Of a DNA stretch of 64,000 nt, positions 62,782 through 64,000 are shown one piece after another. The DNA lies in contig VMTE01000022.1 of NCBI GenBank assembly GCA_013791775.1, forward strand, positions 124,001 to 188,000, in the 5' to 3' direction. A program made the position numbers and the translations under genes. The stretch comes from Hyphomonas sp. (GTDB lineage: Bacteria; Pseudomonadota; Alphaproteobacteria; Caulobacterales; Hyphomonadaceae). The notes under the pieces are model-generated. The model did no database searches and was not told the origin of the DNA. It worked only from the letters and a program-made list of their open reading frames with translations. The number at the start of each line of letters is the position of its first letter. Position 1 is the stretch's first letter.

Positions 62782-63551
62782 TGGCCTTGTCCCCGCTCGC
62801 GGCGTTCCCTGAGTTCATCCGAAAAGGCACTGGCAAACACACCGGCCGGCAGCGCCACGACCCCGATACCCGCAATCGCAATGATCGCCGAGAAGAAACG
62901 CCCGAGCGGCGTCACCGGATAGACATCGCCATAACCCACCGTGGTCAGCGTGGCGACCGCCCACCAGATCGCGCGCGGAATGGAGGCAAACTGTTCCTGA
63001 TGCTCGCCGCCGACGCCTTCGACGAAATAGAGCAGCACCGCCGAGACATAGACGAGGCTCAGCGCCACTGCGAGACTGGTCAGGAGCTGCGAACCCGACC
63101 GGCGCAGCGCGGCGCCCAGCGCGTCAAACGCCGGCACGAATCGTGCGATCTTGACGAGGCGCGCAAGGCGCAGCACGCGCAGCACCAGCAGCGATCCGCC
63201 GCCGCCCAGCGCCATCACCACCAGTTCCGGCGCAAAGGCCAGGAGGTCGGCGACGGAGTAGAACCGCGTCATGTAGTTCAGCCGCCCGCCGAACCCGCGA
63301 TACTGCGGATCCAACCCGGCGACCCAGAGCCGGGCGGCATATTCCAGCGTGAAGATCGCCAGCACGCCGGTGTTGAACACCGCGAACGCCTGCACCCAGC
63401 GCGGATCGCCGGTCAGCGTCGGTTCGGTTTCCAGCGCCAGGAACAGGAAAGACGCGAGCACGACACCAACGATGAACAGGTTCAGCCGCGAGATACCCGA
63501 CGCGCGCGCTTCCGGCACAAGTTGCTCGTAGAGCGACTGCTTCAGGCTCAT
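62778..63551 (-). CDS. Voltage-gated-type potassium channel
   Basis: A 257-residue six-span ion channel. S4 carries spaced arginines (LRVLRLARLVKIARFVP), the pore filter is TLTTVGYGDVYP (about residues 203-214), and S6 has the GIGVVALPAGVFASAF gate segment. It resembles KvAP/VIC channels: voltage-sensor plus TVGYGD filter means K+ selectivity. Followed by dapB with a 4-base overlap. Confidence 0.9.
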   Translation of the reverse strand: MSLKQSLYEQLVPEARASGISRLNLFIVGVVLASFLFLALETEPTLTGDPRWVQAFAVFNTGVLAIFTLEYAARLWVAGLDPQYRGFGGRLNYMTRFYSVADLLAFAPELVVMALGGGGSLLVLRVLRLARLVKIARFVPAFDALGAALRRSGSQLLTSLAVALSLVYVSAVLLYFVEGVGGEHQEQFASIPRAIWWAVATLTTVGYGDVYPVTPLGRFFSAIIAIAGIGVVALPAGVFASAFSDELRERRERGQGQ

Positions 63552-63577
63552 GCGGACCCTCCCCTGCGGCCCGCGCC

Positions 63578-64000
63578 CTATCCGCGCAGCACGCCGCCGG
63601 TTCCTTTTGACACGGAAGCGATGACGCGGTCCATGATCGCCTGGATCTGGTCGTCCTTCAGCGCCTCGCGCGGCTGGATCGTGACCTCGAACGCCACCGA
63701 CTTCTTGCCCTCGGCGACGCCCTGCCCCTGATAGACGTCGAACACGTCCACCTTCGAGATCAGCAGCTTCTCGGCGCCCTGCGCATGACGCACGAGGTCG
63801 CCGGCCGGCACACCGGCATCCACCACGAAAGCGAAATCGCGCCGGATCGGCGTCAGGTCGGCCCGCTCGAGCACCGGCTTGGTCTTGGTCGACTTCGCCT
63901 TCATCACCGGCAGGGCGTTGAGGTTCAGTTCGAACGCATATGCCGGGCCGTCCACGTCGAGCGCCTTCAGCACGCCGGGATGCAGCGCGCCGAAATTGGC
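63578..64000 (-). CDS. pheT: Phenylalanine--tRNA ligase beta subunit, C-terminal part
   Basis: The frame continues through the right edge (reading ANFGALHPGVLKALDV before the first internal Met), so only the last 140 residues are visible. They contain the end of the core beta domain and the FDX-ACB domain (about TPIRRDFAFVVDAGVPAGDLV to the end), which binds the tRNA anticodon in PheRS beta. The final SVSKGTGGVLRG agrees with typical C-termini. Confidence 0.92.
   Translation of the reverse strand, partial: ANFGALHPGVLKALDVDGPAYAFELNLNALPVMKAKSTKTKPVLERADLTPIRRDFAFVVDAGVPAGDLVRHAQGAEKLLISKVDVFDVYQGQGVAEGKKSVAFEVTIQPREALKDDQIQAIMDRVIASVSKGTGGVLRG

Overview
The window looks like ordinary chromosome from a GC-rich alphaproteobacterium, most likely a dimorphic or prosthecate member of the Hyphomonadaceae/Caulobacterales type. 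This is inferred from gene families and control sites: FlbT, a FliM-like protein, a bactofilin, a CckA-like kinase N-terminus, TTAA-N7-TTAAC (CtrA-type) boxes, single-cysteine DksA, BigR-type sulfide control and Tad-type secreted proteins. I see no prophage, CRISPR array, insertion sequence, rRNA or tRNA gene. The one stable RNA gene is the RNase P RNA (about 26843-27223).

Layout. 1-8 kb: a truncated PAS kinase, a DUF885 lipoprotein, YceI, a FliM-like motor protein, DksA, a membrane protein, MarC and FlbT. 8-15.5 kb: a MoxR ATPase and a CoxE-like VWA protein separated by two opposed genes, then an MFS pump and a heptose-bisphosphate phosphatase-like HAD enzyme. 15.5-17.05 kb: an AT-richer islet with two secreted proteins of unknown function. 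17-25 kb: EVE, a haem N-demethylase-like protein, a methyltransferase, a complete sulfide-detoxification locus (BigR, rhodanese, TauE, persulfide dioxygenase around a shared operator), an EamA exporter, AmiD and YihY. 25.1-26.8 kb: a frameshifted gene, then a second AT-richer islet holding an HTH/PIN toxin-antitoxin pair. 27-35 kb: rnpB, a threonine aldolase-like enzyme, a FolM-like SDR, a Ca/Na antiporter, a 28-residue membrane peptide, a peptidoglycan-binding/TIR fusion and hflK-hflC-degP. 35-42 kb: Mrp, a cysteine-repeat secreted protein, SMP-30, FolA, a VUT transporter, aquaporin and ThyA. 42-48.6 kb: two TadG-like VWA proteins, a CDP-alcohol phosphatidyltransferase, an L,D-transpeptidase, Nudix and SerB. 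48.6-61 kb: miaA, the ilvB-X-ilvN-Y-ilvC operon, GNAT, a GH25 muramidase opposite a bactofilin, a Sel1 protein, an SDR, a VTT protein and leuA. 61-64 kb: HPr and EIIA of a regulatory PTS, dapB, a potassium channel and the 3' part of pheT.

How it fits together. Branched-chain amino-acid synthesis dominates 49.6-60.7 kb, and both ilvB and leuA are preceded by short leader peptides with hairpins, which points to attenuation. The envelope stress genes hflK-hflC-degP are followed by the TIR fusion. Folate/thymidylate genes (a FolM-like SDR, folA, thyA) are scattered over 13 kb. The best candidates for something new are the peptidoglycan-binding/TIR fusion behind degP, the VWA protein with inserted FCCH-like repeats, the six-copy cysteine-repeat secreted protein, and the two uncharacterised genes inside the ilv operon.
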